Source of the DNA: Atriophallophorus winterbourni
Taxonomy: Eukaryota > Platyhelminthes > Trematoda > Plagiorchiida > Microphallidae
Direction of reading: 5' to 3'
Length of the DNA: 64,000 nucleotides
NCBI GenBank assembly: GCA_013407085.1
Contig: JACCGJ010001313.1
Location: 27,802 to 91,801, forward strand
Shown here: positions 10,031 to 20,739 of the stretch, piece after piece
Position numbering within the stretch: position 1 is the stretch's first letter
Layout: every line of letters starts with the position of its first letter
Made by a program: the position numbers and the translations under genes
Notes under the pieces: model-generated
The model's database searches: none
Seen by the model: the letters and a program-made list of their open reading frames with translations, nothing else
Told to the model about the DNA's origin: nothing

Positions 10031-11104
10031 AAAGCATATTTTATTTCTTGTGGTTTAAAAATATTTTTCATTTCATTTTCATGAAGACGGTCTTGATTTT
10101 GCTCTAACCAATGCGCATCAAATTTTTCATTCTCGCAAGATATTTCTTATAAATAATTTTAACCACTGTATACTCAAAAGCATCTTCATACGCTTTCTAG
10201 TTATATGGTATTGATACACCTTATATCAATTTGCGTTTCAACATTTTTCCTCCAAAAGAATATAATTTCGTTAGTCCTTATCTATTTTCCACTGGATAAT
10301 CGCAACTCGATTCATGTAATCATTCAAGGATTTCTGTGTAAAAAAGTTAATACTTTGAAACACTGCAGATTTGAGGTATGAATAAGAACAGGACAATCAC
10401 ACTAATATAAAATCAATGAAGAATATAAAATGTTAGGTTCACTAATGCTGCTTATTTGCGAGTGGTAGTCCGTTTTTGCTTTATAAATCGCTGGGCAAGG
10501 AGAGTCCACCACATGTTGAAGTAGGGAATTCCAAAGAAATGAAGAACGTACAGCGAAAAATGCCTTTGACAATCAACATGGAAAATTGGGACGTGGAGGG
10601 ATAAAGTATGTCCGCGTGTCACTTTCTCATCACACGCACCAAGCAAGAGATTCAGTGGATGTCTTCCGGTTGACACAATTTCATAAATCAGAATAATATC
10701 GCGTCGTATCCTTCTTCGGGTAAAGTCACATAGACCCAGACGTCGTAATCTTTCGGCGAAGATCCATCACTAATTGTGTTGCTCTATGATAGATTGAATA
10801 GAAGAAAGCAATATCGTTTTGCACCCATGTAGCCCAGACCTCTAACGCATACTCCATCGTATGATGAAGGATTACATTAATTATCTTTGTTAAGGTTACC
10901 AGAGAGAATCATCAGAATATACGTCGAAGGATACCTAAAAATTTGTTAGCCCGTCGATATACATCATGGCAGTAAACTATGCTCTCCAGGTTACCGCTAA
11001 TCCACACCCCGAGATCATTTTCTAATGAGCTCTATATTAGGTTTTCATTTCCCAATCGATATGTCTAAAAACATTTTTGCCAAGATGTAGCTTTTTACTT
11101 CTCT

Positions 11105-11835
11105 CTATGTTGAACTACATGTCATTAATGGCCGCCCAATTCGACACACTGTGCAAATCCATTTGTTGTTTCCTCTGGTGAACTGAATGGCGTCCAAACT
11201 ATCATATAATCTGCCAACACGACTATTTTGAAAGATATTAGGGGCAAATCGTTTACGTACAACAAAAGTGGAGCGGGAACAGCAAAAATTCTTTTGGAAT
11301 TCCACTGGTAGTTTTGAACGTTTGGGATAGCACTCGGTTAACTTTATTTCTGGCGTCGCAATCTGACAGGTAGTCGCACGACCATGAATGGAGCAGTTCG
11401 CAGTTGGATGAACTGCTATCCAAGTTCTTCGTCCAGTCGTCTAATACTATCAGAAGATTTGGGAGACAAGATCGGTGAGATCGAAATGCATGCTGCGCTG
11501 GCGAACACAAATTATACGATTCAAAGTGTGCAACCATTTTGTCGAGACTATAGTTCCATTACCATTGCAATAACAGGTGAAAGTGTGTCAGGACGATAAT
11601 TGGCAGCGTCGAAACGGCAGCCGTCTCTAAAGGTAGGTGTTATCACGCCGCACTTTCTATCTTTTGCTAGTGCTTCCTTAAGCAACCAACAGTTAAATAG
11701 GATGGAGAGCGGTCCACAAAGCTGACGGTGACAGAACCTGTGCACATTCGGATGATGCAATCCGCTCCTAGTGATTTTCTTACATTTACTTTCGGCAAAT
11801 GTCTTCGTTTTGACGGAATACTCTGAACGTTCCAC
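11105..11835 (-). pseudogene. LINE RT domain of copy 2, broken
   Basis: The minus-strand frames 11835-11548 and 11537-11253 contain LCGPLSILFN, CGVITPTFRDGCRFDAANYRP, and LCSPAQHAFRSHRSCLPNLLIVLDD. They correspond to copy 1 residues around 2390-2700. The YLDISKAFD block is missing between LDDWTKNLDSSSS and the next motif, so about 100 bp is deleted. The catalytic region is further decayed (LADYM in place of FADDM near 11200). Confidence 0.75.
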
Positions 11836-14141
11836 TTAAACCTTTGGCACGAAAACTATGAAATAGTAAATTGGCAGAGCATTTGTGGTTTTCAACGTTG
11901 TTTCAGTGAGTCTTTTAACATTTTGGATGGAAAAAATACCTGCTTGAATTTGGCTATTGCGTTCATGATTTTGTATAGTAATACATGGTAGCGTTTCATT
12001 TCTGACAGAAGCATCAATAGGTGCGCTCCCTTATCCTTTCCAATACCTGTAGTGACTTTGTTGCGTAACATACCGAAATGTTGTCAAGAAGTAAAATAAT
12101 TGTTGACTTCATTCTGCACCCACACTGATCGCTTCAGTGCTATCCACGTTCCGTTTTGTTTCGGACAACAGAACGAATTTCCTGTACGCACCTTTTCTGA
12201 ACGATCTACGAATACTCGTCTATCTCCAGTTTCAGAAAACTTACAAGTTCGTTTCTTTGCGAATCACGCTTTTGGTGTCAGCTCAAAAATGCGGAATCTG
12301 CGCGAGCAATTTACTCAAGGCCAATTCATATACCCGTCCAACCACCCTATTCGGAGTAAGCGATTACTGAGTACTGCAAATATAGGGGAACATAAGCACT
12401 GAATGGGGCCTAAGAACCAGCAGAGCCTGGTATTCGATCGCTTCGATAGATTGTTGTTTTGATGTTAACACCAAATCCAAGAGAGAGGAAAAGTCAGAAC
12501 GTATGCTTCGGGTGCATTCGTGAAAATGATTGTATAACAGGACTGAATCTAGTTCCTATTTAAATCGGTATTCCAGCGTTTGTGGTGAGTGATCGTCACT
12601 ATGATAAAGGGTGGACAAATTAAAATCACTCATAATAAGTGTGGTTGCTTGCTGTCTACGAGTCAAGCGCTAAAGCACTCGGATCAACCGTTCGTTGTAC
12701 CATTCATTAGATTAAGAAGACCGGTAGTTAGGACCAATCACGCAAACGTCACTAGACACTGGCGTTGAAGAAAACCAAATTGTATCCTCCAGCGTGAATT
12801 CTATGTTGTCTATTGAATGGTATAATAGTGGATTATGATAATGAAGAGCAACATTGCCACCATTTCTCTCTCGGTCGTTCCTTGAAAAATACAGGTTTGG
12901 AATTGATATCTTTGTGTGAATCAATTAGGACGAATAACATGCTTCTATAAAAGGGATAATGTCAGGTGAGTAGCGAGAACTTAGATCGGTTAACTGAGCT
13001 AATTTGTTGGCAAGGCTCTGCGCATTTGTATATAATCATTAGGTTTGTGGTTTTCAAATCATAAAAAGTTATAAGAGGGCCGACTTGGTTACAGTCGGAA
13101 TATTCAAGATTTTCATAGCAATCGCATAACATTCAATTTGAACCTCATCACAAGGCGTTTGGGAGTCGGTACTATCCGTTTGCTTGCTTTTGGCTATTAC
13201 TCTGGGTAAACATAAATTGAAGTTTTGAGGTAGGAATTCTCTATTAGCTTTTTATTCACGTTTGATATTATCAGTCATTTCAGTTGTGAAGTATCTTATC
13301 TTTAAAGGGCAAAGTCTTTACCCTTCATAATTGGCAAAGCGCGGTATTCTACAAACATCCACATGTATGGCCTTTTTAATACCAATAGTTTCTACTCGAC
13401 ATTTCCACTGTTTGTGATTGTGCTTAGACTTTTCTTGATATGGTACGTCAGCAGCATCTTCCGGATTGCCTAGAATTACAATACTTCTCGAATTACTTTA
13501 TTCTTGAAATATTGCTACAAATTTCGCTTGCACCGTGGTAAGTCTGCATAGATAGGAAATTTAGTCTGGAACAGCTTCAATAAGTTAAGAAATTAAGAGT
13601 ACGTGTTCCACGTACTTCGCACATTTAAGCGTTATGATTACAAGGCGAGAATCAGCTTTGTGAAGAGACGTCAGGTGAAGGTTTAATCGAACTATTGTTG
13701 AGGGAGTAGCTGAGGCCAGTCTTATCTGACTACCGAGTTTATACCACTTAGCTAAGTCATGTTTTTTTTTGCTTCGAAAAGCGTTTCTTGCGACTCTGTA
13801 ACAATTGTACATATAAAACTAAGGTTGACACCTGCGGATTTTGTTTTCCAATTTGAGTTAGTCATTTTATTAGTGCTTTTTCTGAGACCTTTCTTGTTTT
13901 CGCTAAATCGAGGAGTCACTGATCCCAACGAACGCTTTTACGTTTTAGTCAACATCTAAGCGTTTATCTGCTAAATGTTAGCCTGCTAGATTATGATGAA
14001 TTTTTACCTGTTCTTCGGCAGTAATCTCTTAGTCTGACAACAATGTTGCCTTTATGACCTGATTAATCAGTTCATTAAGTTTTTGCATACTGATTCCAGC
14101 TCGTTCAGACGATTCTCCGTTTAATTCTCAGGGATTTTCAC

Positions 14142-14561
14142 CTAGAAAAATGACGCTGTTGTTTTCACCTCGCAAGCTTGGCAAACGTTACAAACACCAG
14201 GATTAATATCTCCAATAATAATGGATACCACATCTGAGGTTAGCGATTTGTCGCATTTAGCATGAATTTTCGATAAATAATCATAAAAGGTAAGAGACTT
14301 CGCCTTAGGACTCACCGACTTTTGGCAAACCGTACACATGCAGCTCGATGCGCTTTTTATCCAATCTGGTTTCATTCGGTCTGGTTGTGAGCAGTACTGT
14401 TCAGTGGTGTGCGCACAGACAATGGTTCTGTCGAGCGATCGATGATAAATATCGTGAGCGCGACAAAAAGCAGTTTTCGTCAATAAGAGCAAAATCAGAA
14501 TTGATTTCGTCGATGCGCTTCGGTAGTTGATCGAAAAATAATAAGCGCTATCCAATGTCAA
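14142..14561 (-). pseudogene. LINE ORF1 N-terminal region with cysteine motifs
   Basis: A frame of 139 codons containing CMCTVCQKSVSPKAKSLTFYD, then HAKCDKSLTSDVV and GVCNVCQACEV. The spaced CxxC / HxxxC / CxxC pattern looks like a PHD- or RING-like zinc-binding module, found at the start of ORF1 in several LINE families. Copy 3 carries a decayed version at 61903-61712 (SPMAKSVTSYDSLSQVDTKCD). The frame ends before the ORF1 body, which continues in another frame. Confidence 0.55.
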
Positions 14562-14599
14562 TTCCTTTCAGTACACGAAGCGTATTACCGGGGTTGAAT

Positions 14600-15360
14600 G
14601 CGTAAATAAAAATGGAAAATCACGAGAAATCCGAATTTGCGCGTATTATCAAATAGCACTACGAGAGTGTTATATCCAAGAATCTGACTTCAAATAATGT
14701 GTAATATATCCACCTACGTGTAAGTATAAGAACAGTATATTCTGATAACCAGAAGCTCAAAATAATGGGACCACACGGCATGTTGACAGAGATGTGAGGC
14801 ATTTTGATCTTTGTTGCCTCCCTTATTTAACCTAAATAAAATACGACATTGGTGTCGCAGTTGCATTGTGCCACAAAGCTTAGTCGACAACCTTAATTTA
14901 GAATCAATCATACCAAACACAGTTCGATGGTCATCCTAAGTTTTCTAATTTTTGAATCAGCGAAAGTGCAAAGAATTGATAATTAGCAACTTTACTTGTT
15001 GAAATGGCGTAGCTGCGACTCAAAGCATTGTGTATGCTTCATTTATTGCTTGTGTATTTGAAAGATGCATGTGCTTCAAGTGTCTTGGCGTTACAAATAC
15101 CGTTATTCCTACTTAGATTAATCATGTTACCACTCAATTCATGAACAATTTCCAGCTCCAGTTTCATACACTTCCCCTCCAATCTAATTTAATTGAACTT
15201 TTTTATGCACCATTTCAAAAATAATATACAAACCCCATATTATCTACTGGTCTACCAAACAAGGAATTTTCTGCTAATCACAAGATGTATTATAGTTAAC
15301 AGCGAATTCAATCTGTGACTTTATTGTCAATTGTCAATTTCTTTTTCATTCCATTCTTAC
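14600..15360. other. No gene recognised
   Basis: AT-rich intergenic sequence between LINE copy 2 and the hammerhead array. I see no domain-bearing frame and no clear repeat. Confidence 0.5.
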
Positions 15361-15367
15361 ACCTGTC

Positions 15368-16300
15368 TGCAAATGATTATTTTGTATCATGGTTATGGGT
15401 TTAACCCTATTTATCATGTGTTTGGACACATGCTTTGAACAGCTTGGTCTTACCAGCCCTAACCAACAGTGGCATACAAACGCTCCTAGTTTACCATTCT
15501 TCCACTGTTTCAAGCGCATGCGATTCCTGATCTTACTGTCCCTACCCGATAAGTGCAAACAGCACGAAACCGGTCGTGGGGTGTGAATGACGGAAAAGCA
15601 TGCAAATGAATATTTCGTTTCATGGTTATGGGTTTAACCCCATTCAACATGTGTTTGGACACATGCTTTAAACAGGTTGTACGTACCAGCCCTAACCAAC
15701 AGTGGCATACAAGCGCTCCTTATTTACCATTGTTCCACTGTTCCAAGCGCCTGCGGATCCTGATCTTACTGTCCCTACCGGATGAGAGCAGACAGCACGA
15801 AACCGGTCGTTGGGTGTAAATGACGGAAAACCATGCAAATGTATATTTAAATTGATGGTTATGGGTTCAACCCCATTTAACATGTGTTTGGACACATACT
15901 TTGAAAAGGTTGGTCGTGCCAGCCCTAACCAACAGTGGCATACAACCGCTCCTTGTTTACCATTCTTCCACTGTTTCAAGCGCATGCGGATTCTGATCTT
16001 ACTGTCCTTACTTGATGATTGCAAACAGCACAAAACCGATCGTAGTTTGTGAATGACGGAAAACATGCAAATGAATATTTTGTCTCGTGGTTATGAGTTT
16101 AACCCCATTTAACATGTGTTTGGACACATGCTTTGAACAGGTTGGTCATACCAGCCTTATCCAACAGTGGCATACAAGCGCTCCTTATTTACCATTGTTC
16201 CACTGTTCCAAGCGCCTGCGGATCCTAATCTTACTATCCCTACCTGATGAGTGCAAACAGCACAAAATCGGTCGTTGGGTGTGAACGACGGCAAAACATG
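15368..16300 (+). repeat. Four-unit tandem array of class A hammerhead repeats (about 233 bp period)
   Basis: The TGCAAAT landmark recurs at 15368, 15601, 15834, 16066 and 16299, giving periods of 233, 233, 232 and 233 bp. Each unit has GTTATGGGTTTAACCCCATT, CATGTGTTTGGACACATG (a palindrome), CAACAGTGGCATACAA, TTCAAGCGCATGCGGAT and a hammerhead region near its 3' end, about 15537-15585, 15770-15815, 16003-16050 and 16238-16280. All four cores carry disabling changes: CCGATAA; CGGATGA with stem II damage; AAAA for GAAA with GATC for GGTC; and AAAAT for GAAAC. The layout matches known metazoan retrozymes and schistosome Sm-alpha, which are non-autonomous elements carrying type I hammerheads in tandem units. 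Confidence 0.85.
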
Positions 16301-16309
16301 CAAATGAAA

Positions 16310-17560
16310 TCTCTCATAAGTTCAACATACTTTCAGCTTGAAAACCTCACAAAATTTTCTTAATGAACATGATTCATCAAATTGACCTTACATCTACCGT
16401 GTGTATTCTACATACCATGGTTGGTATTGCCAAATTGATTCAGAGTGGCACTCAATTATATCTTTGTTTATCCATCATACACTGTTCAAGGGCTTACTGG
16501 AAATGATCTTACTGTATTCACCTGATGACGTCATGAATCCAGAAACCGATATAATTGTGTAAGTGGAGAGGATGTGAGTTCCCAAAAGACTGGTATTACT
16601 ATCATTATTTGTATTACACCAGTTGAGATTCAGCTGGCGTGACAGTAATGAGATATGCGACAAAAGACTTAAACAATTTTTCATTCAGCAATTCGTTTAA
16701 TGTTTTTTTTAAAATCCCGTAATGTGAACAAGTCAGCTTAGTTGTAGTTCAAGCTTTTCATTTTCATATATTGCGATTAACATGCTGAAAATTTGATGCA
16801 GCTATAAATTAGGATAAATTGCAAAATGTATATTCCAAAAGTGTACTTTTACATCTAAATTCTTATAGTTAATAATTTGAACAAAATATACTAATTGATT
16901 TCGAATTAATTTCTTATGAAAAAATTCTACTTTCCATATTAATAAGGTACGTGATGGCAACTTTTATTTTGTATCGATCGACAAGTAAGGTTTCGTTACA
17001 CATTCATTGATTCTATCAACGATGCATTGATCCATTAATTGTGCAAGTTAAACCCATACTTGAATGTAACAGAATAATTAATATGAATGCTACCAACTGC
17101 TGACCATAGTTTATGAATATTGGAAAAATTATATGCGATTTTGTCCTACACACAGCCATTCCTGTAGTCAATGCTCAACTATAAATATCGGTTAGGATTT
17201 GGTCGTACGAAATATATATTTACTTCTGCCAGCAAGCAGCTCGGGATTAAAATGGTTTTTCTACGAACGAGATTGCAATGAAGTTTTGATTCCAAATTGA
17301 GTAAATGGTTACCGAACACAAATCATTTCTTTCGCCTTGAAGATCGTTAGAAATCACACGTGTTCCGAATTGAGCTGCATGGTTATTTCCGATCGAGATT
17401 CGTGAATTTGTACAAATATATTTTTCCATCGCAATATATGTTGTAATCCTATTCAGAGTACATCGAGTGATGCGTGCTTGCGTTTCAAAATATAATTAAT
17501 TTTTGATGTTTGGCTGTAAATAACTCTGCAAAATGTGTATCCTGATCGGTTGCAACCATT
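16310..17560. repeat. Duplicon D, copy I, with class B hammerhead remnant
   Basis: Similar, inverted, to 21240-22400, 41410-42560 and 58900-60010. A class B hammerhead-like core CTGATGACGTCATG...CCAGAAACCG is at about 16522-16550 (+). A TATA-like CTATAAATA is at 17179-17187 (+), followed by a conserved GCAGCTCGGGAT and CTACGAACGAGA. No intact reading frame longer than about 60 codons is present. Confidence 0.65.
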
Positions 17561-17569
17561 TACTCTGCG

Positions 17570-18480
17570 AACGTTTGTACACAAAATTTAGACAAGAATC
17601 TGGATTTTGGGTTCGAGTTTGAAATGTGATATGGAATATATGCTGATTCTGAATTTACGTGAGCGTTGAAGTTTTTGTTTTAATTTGAGTTCAGATTCGA
17701 TTAGAAATCTAAGCCGTAAAAGTCCGTCGCTAGGTTGTTTGTGTTATTCTTCAGTTGCACTTTCTTCAGTAATTCTCTAGGATGCTTTAGTTCAATACTA
17801 TGAAGCCATGATGATATATCGTATTTCTTTCGACAATCTATATGTGACAATTCAATGACGCGTGGCGTGACGTGATGTTGGAAGATCATAATGACCTAGG
17901 ATTCAGAAGACCTGAATACTAATATGTACTCATTTTAATTCCACTAGTTTGAGACGAGAATCAATCATGTTTCTTTATTGTTTGCTCATATACTCTCTGA
18001 TCCGCCTGGTTGTGTAGCTGGCTTTCATGACATACACATCTTTATTTATTGTCATATTATTTAACGAAATATCTATATTAACGTGCGTCATCATCCTGCA
18101 CTCAATCCACGACTGGGTCCTTGTTGTTTGCTCTCATTAGGTACGGATAATAGAATCAGAATCCACATGCGTTAGGATCAGTGGACGAAAAGCAAACAAG
18201 TAGCGATTGTATGGTAATTTGGGATAAGAATTTACCTGTGCGTAAAACACAGCATAAATCGTAAACAATGTGTGAATTCGACGATCAAAATATAATCTGG
18301 TCTGCCTGAAATAGATGAACGACAATTCAAATATAGGCTGTAGCTAGAGTAAAACGCACGTCAATTCCATGATCGAATTTCCCTGACAATTGTTTAATGA
18401 TTTTACATTACTTTATGATGTAAAATAACTCTTAGAGATATCCTGAGAATGATTGAATATATAAATAGGCTCACTGAAAC
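17570..18480. repeat. Duplicated segment, same orientation as 62180-63430
   Basis: Parallel landmarks are TGATATGGAATAT (17628 and 62219), TTGTTTGCTCATATACTCTCTGATCCG (17978) against a near-identical string at 62957, CGTAAACAATGTGT (18259 and 63247), and GTAAAAC/TAACT...TTAGAGATATC (18420 and 63390). No gene seen. The 62-kb copy carries an RTE tail inserted within it. Confidence 0.65.
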
Positions 18481-18489
18481 TAGACCTTC

Positions 18490-18870
18490 TGTGTCCACTT
18501 GAAGATTTCACACAGTCAGGAACAGGTAGTGGAGTGCAATTTCGTGGGATGTGAGCAACGCATTACTCTAGTCACACATAAGCGCCTTGAGTGATTGACC
18601 ACGATTCTGTGTTTCAACATCGTGGTCCGTTGTACGAACCCTATGTAACAGCGTTATTCAAGTATAACTTTGTTTAGCAATTTCCACTTTTTCTAGTGTT
18701 ACTTAACCTAATATTTTTGTAACATGCAAGTTCAACGCTGTTTAGCAAATTAACACTGTTTTAAGGCTCACTCAATGTAAGCCTACTGTCCCAACCTGGT
18801 AAAGGCAACAGCCAGACACCGGTGTGGGTTCTTAGGGATTGTTTGTGAGCATCTGAATATATTTGTCATT
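18490..18870 (+). repeat. Class B hammerhead-like repeat
   Basis: Body landmarks GTTGTACGAACCCTATGTAAC (about 18632) and AAGTATAACTTTGTTTA, then CTACTGTCCCAAC followed by a damaged core CTGGTAAAGGCAACAGCCAGACACCGGTGTGGG at about 18796-18828. The stem I partner strands (CCCAAC and GTGGG) are still recognisable, but CTGATGA and GAAA are both mutated. Confidence 0.5.
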
Positions 18871-19187
18871 TCGCTATTTACATGGATAACGTGTACAGCT
18901 GGCATATTTTAATTGTCTAGTAAATTTTTGTAAAATCTGCAAGCTACTCTGTGTGACGCGGATAAACACTGAAAAATAGACGTATATTTTGATTTTGATA
19001 TACCTCATACAAGAGCAGTTTACAATAATATTTCTCGTCACGAAAACTACAGCTCTGTTCATCAAACTGCTCGTAACCGAAAAGCTAAACACTCAATCCC
19101 AAACAAATCATCGAAAACAAAATCAATTATTGCTTGCACAATTAGCATGTATTCGTAAGGAAACAAACGTCGTGGTCTTTCTATTGG

Positions 19188-19461
19188 TCATTGACGTACA
19201 CACTCTCTCACGCAATCTTCAATTGCATCGAAGTGATTCCCGTTCATGGGACATCCACCAAATTGGAACAATTTACATTCCTTCGATTCTGGATCATAAA
19301 TGTAAAATGGGAATGGATCTGCACAATTATCCACTTGTGTCGTTGGCTGACAACCTAAAAATTGGAACTGTGTTTCCACGGAATCACTCACCATCAGGTG
19401 TCCCTTTTGGCCCAGCAAGAACTACTGAAAAAATTGTAAGTATTGAGAAAATATGGAGCAT
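19188..19461 (-). CDS. Secreted Kunitz-type inhibitor (K-B, P1 Ala)
   Basis: Exons 19461-19392 and 19354-19188 flank a 37-nt intron (19391-19355, GTGAGT...TTTTAG, phase 1). The 78-residue product begins MLHIFSILTIFSVVLA, a signal peptide cleaved before GPKG. Cys at 25, 34, 50, 58, 71 and 75 give the exact 8-15-7-12-3 Kunitz spacing. P1 after Cys2 is Ala and P1' is Asp. Ala suggests an elastase-like target if it inhibits at all, while an acidic P1' is atypical for a standard inhibitor, so a non-inhibitory role is possible. Phe33, Gly37, Asn43 and Phe45 (BPTI numbering) are conserved. A TATA-like AATATAAG lies at 19511-19504 on the minus strand, 43 bases above the ATG. The nearest relative is the divergent gene at 56905. 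Confidence 0.88.
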
Positions 19462-19503
19462 TTAGAACGTGTGTCAATTTGCGTGAACCGCTTATGAGTA
19501 GGT

Positions 19504-19512
19504 CTTATATTT
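19504..19512 (-). promoter_or_regulatory. TATA box of the 19-kb Kunitz gene
   Basis: AAATATAAG on the minus strand, upstream of the signal-peptide exon. In the paralogue at 56905 the aligned position reads TCTATCAAAGG, so the box is lost there. Confidence 0.5.
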
Positions 19513-19779
19513 ATGATTTGGTAACATTTTGTTACGTGCTATGCATTGTGTGGAATAAAGTCAATAAATTTACAAGAAAATGACAATATTATTTCGAATA
19601 TATATATGTTGCGTAATAAAAAGTCAATGAGACTAAGATTATTTATATTTAAATTTGAAAATGAGTAATCTAAGATCTCAAGGTACATTGAACGTAAGTA
19701 CAATGTAATAGTGGGAAACAGTACTAGACTTTGAGTTTTGCGTTGTGACGTTTTAATAAGCCCGCAGCAAACGACTTCC

Positions 19780-20150
19780 GTTCAAATGAACAAAACGTTC
19801 AATGTCTTCTGGTGCTCACATTACCATCGCTTACGCACCGTCATCTGATGGATACAGTAAAATCAGGTTTTCAGTGAGACTTGAAACAGTGGTTAAGTGG
19901 TATGCAAAGTTATACTTAAACGTCACTGTTGCATAGGTTTCTTACAACGAACCACGATGCTCAAACACAGAATCACATAGTGTTTGCCTATGAACAAATT
20001 AATGTGTTGCTCACATCTCCGCACTGACACACCAATACTGGTATCTAACTGCTTCATGTAATTAGGTGGATATGAAAGAGCAAGTAAATATGTTGTTGTT
20101 GGCCTCCGTTTGCCGATGTCGACCATGGATGTACATCACAATCGCATGAT
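19780..20150 (-). repeat. Class B hammerhead-like repeat, decayed
   Basis: On the minus strand it carries TGTGATTCTGTGTTTGAGCATCGTGG and GTTCGTTGTAAGAAACC, the class B body. Two decayed core regions lie near 19835-19870 (TCATCTGATGGATACAGTAAAATCAGG on the plus strand) and near 20020-20070 (ACTGGTATCTAACTGC on plus). Confidence 0.45.
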
Positions 20151-20152
20151 TT

Positions 20153-20715
20153 TCATGGTTTGTAGGTTTTTGAATTACTAAACTTTCCGTTTCTAGAGGA
20201 GCAATCTCTCCCGCAGCGTTTGCAACGATAGTCAGAACTCTGTTGTATTGCATCAGTTGCAAGTCGGCGGCGTGATCTACGTTCAGCAGCCAAGTGCTGT
20301 ATCTGCTCCACCCTGGCTTGCAGACGACGCTTTACACAATGCCTCCAAATTAAGCGGTCAAGAGCAAGTTCTTCCCAGCTTGCAGGGTCAATGTCAAGAG
20401 CTTTCATATATCTTTGGCAAACAAGTGCGGTCTGCCTAATGGTCGACTTCCTAATTGCAACTCACCATAGAGTAGGTCTTTCGGAGTACGACCATTTTCC
20501 ATTCTGTAGACATGACCAAGCCAGCGCAGGCGGCGCTGACGTAATAGGGTGAACATGCTCTGTAGACCAGCTTTTCATAGCACTTCAGCGTTAGTCACTT
20601 TGTCCATCCACGATATGTTTAAGATACGACGGATGCTTCGTAGATAAAAAGCATTCAGCTTCTATTCGTGTCTTTCGTGGGTTATCCAGGTTTCACTGCC
20701 GTATGTTAAAAGGAT
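20153..20715 (-). pseudogene. RTE-type LINE ORF C-terminal region
   Basis: The minus strand reads LTYGSETWITHERHE, LRSIRRILNISWMDKVTNAEVL, then RQRRLRWLGHVYRMENGRTPKDLLYGELQLGSR, and KALDIDPASWEELALDRLIWRHCVKR, ending with CKRCGRDCSSRNG. This is the conserved tail after the RT domain of RTE/Jockey-superfamily LINEs ('LRWLGHV.RM...R.PK.LLYGEL..G.R' and 'W..LA.DR..WR'). It is broken by one or more stops (after FAKDI, and in the WMDK region). The RT domain itself is absent, as expected for a 5'-truncated insertion. It is distinct from the RTE tails at 60.2 and 62.5 kb. Confidence 0.8.
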
Positions 20716-20739
20716 TTAGATTATGACTATTCATAAAAC

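Larger units (their letters stand above)
10320..14561 (-). mobile_element. CR1/Jockey-like LINE, copy 2, degenerate
   Basis: The same family as copy 1, on the opposite strand and extending further 5'. Reading leftward: ORF1 N-terminus (14561-14142), ORF1 body (about 13812-13100), endonuclease (about 13050-12450), the connecting region (about 12400-11850), RT (11835-11100) and C-terminal region (about 11000-10452). It ends near 10320 with the AAATCCTTGAAT terminus shared with copy 1. Stops and frameshifts occur throughout, so it is inactive. Confidence 0.85.

Noticed and set aside
15389..16284. Repeated plus-strand ORFs of about 65-80 codons (HNMCLDTCFEQ..., TNAP..LPLFHCSKRLRILILLSLPDE...)
   Set aside because: They repeat because the 233-bp hammerhead unit repeats. 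The frame length is limited by stops in the unit and the ribozyme lies inside the frame, so coding is unlikely.
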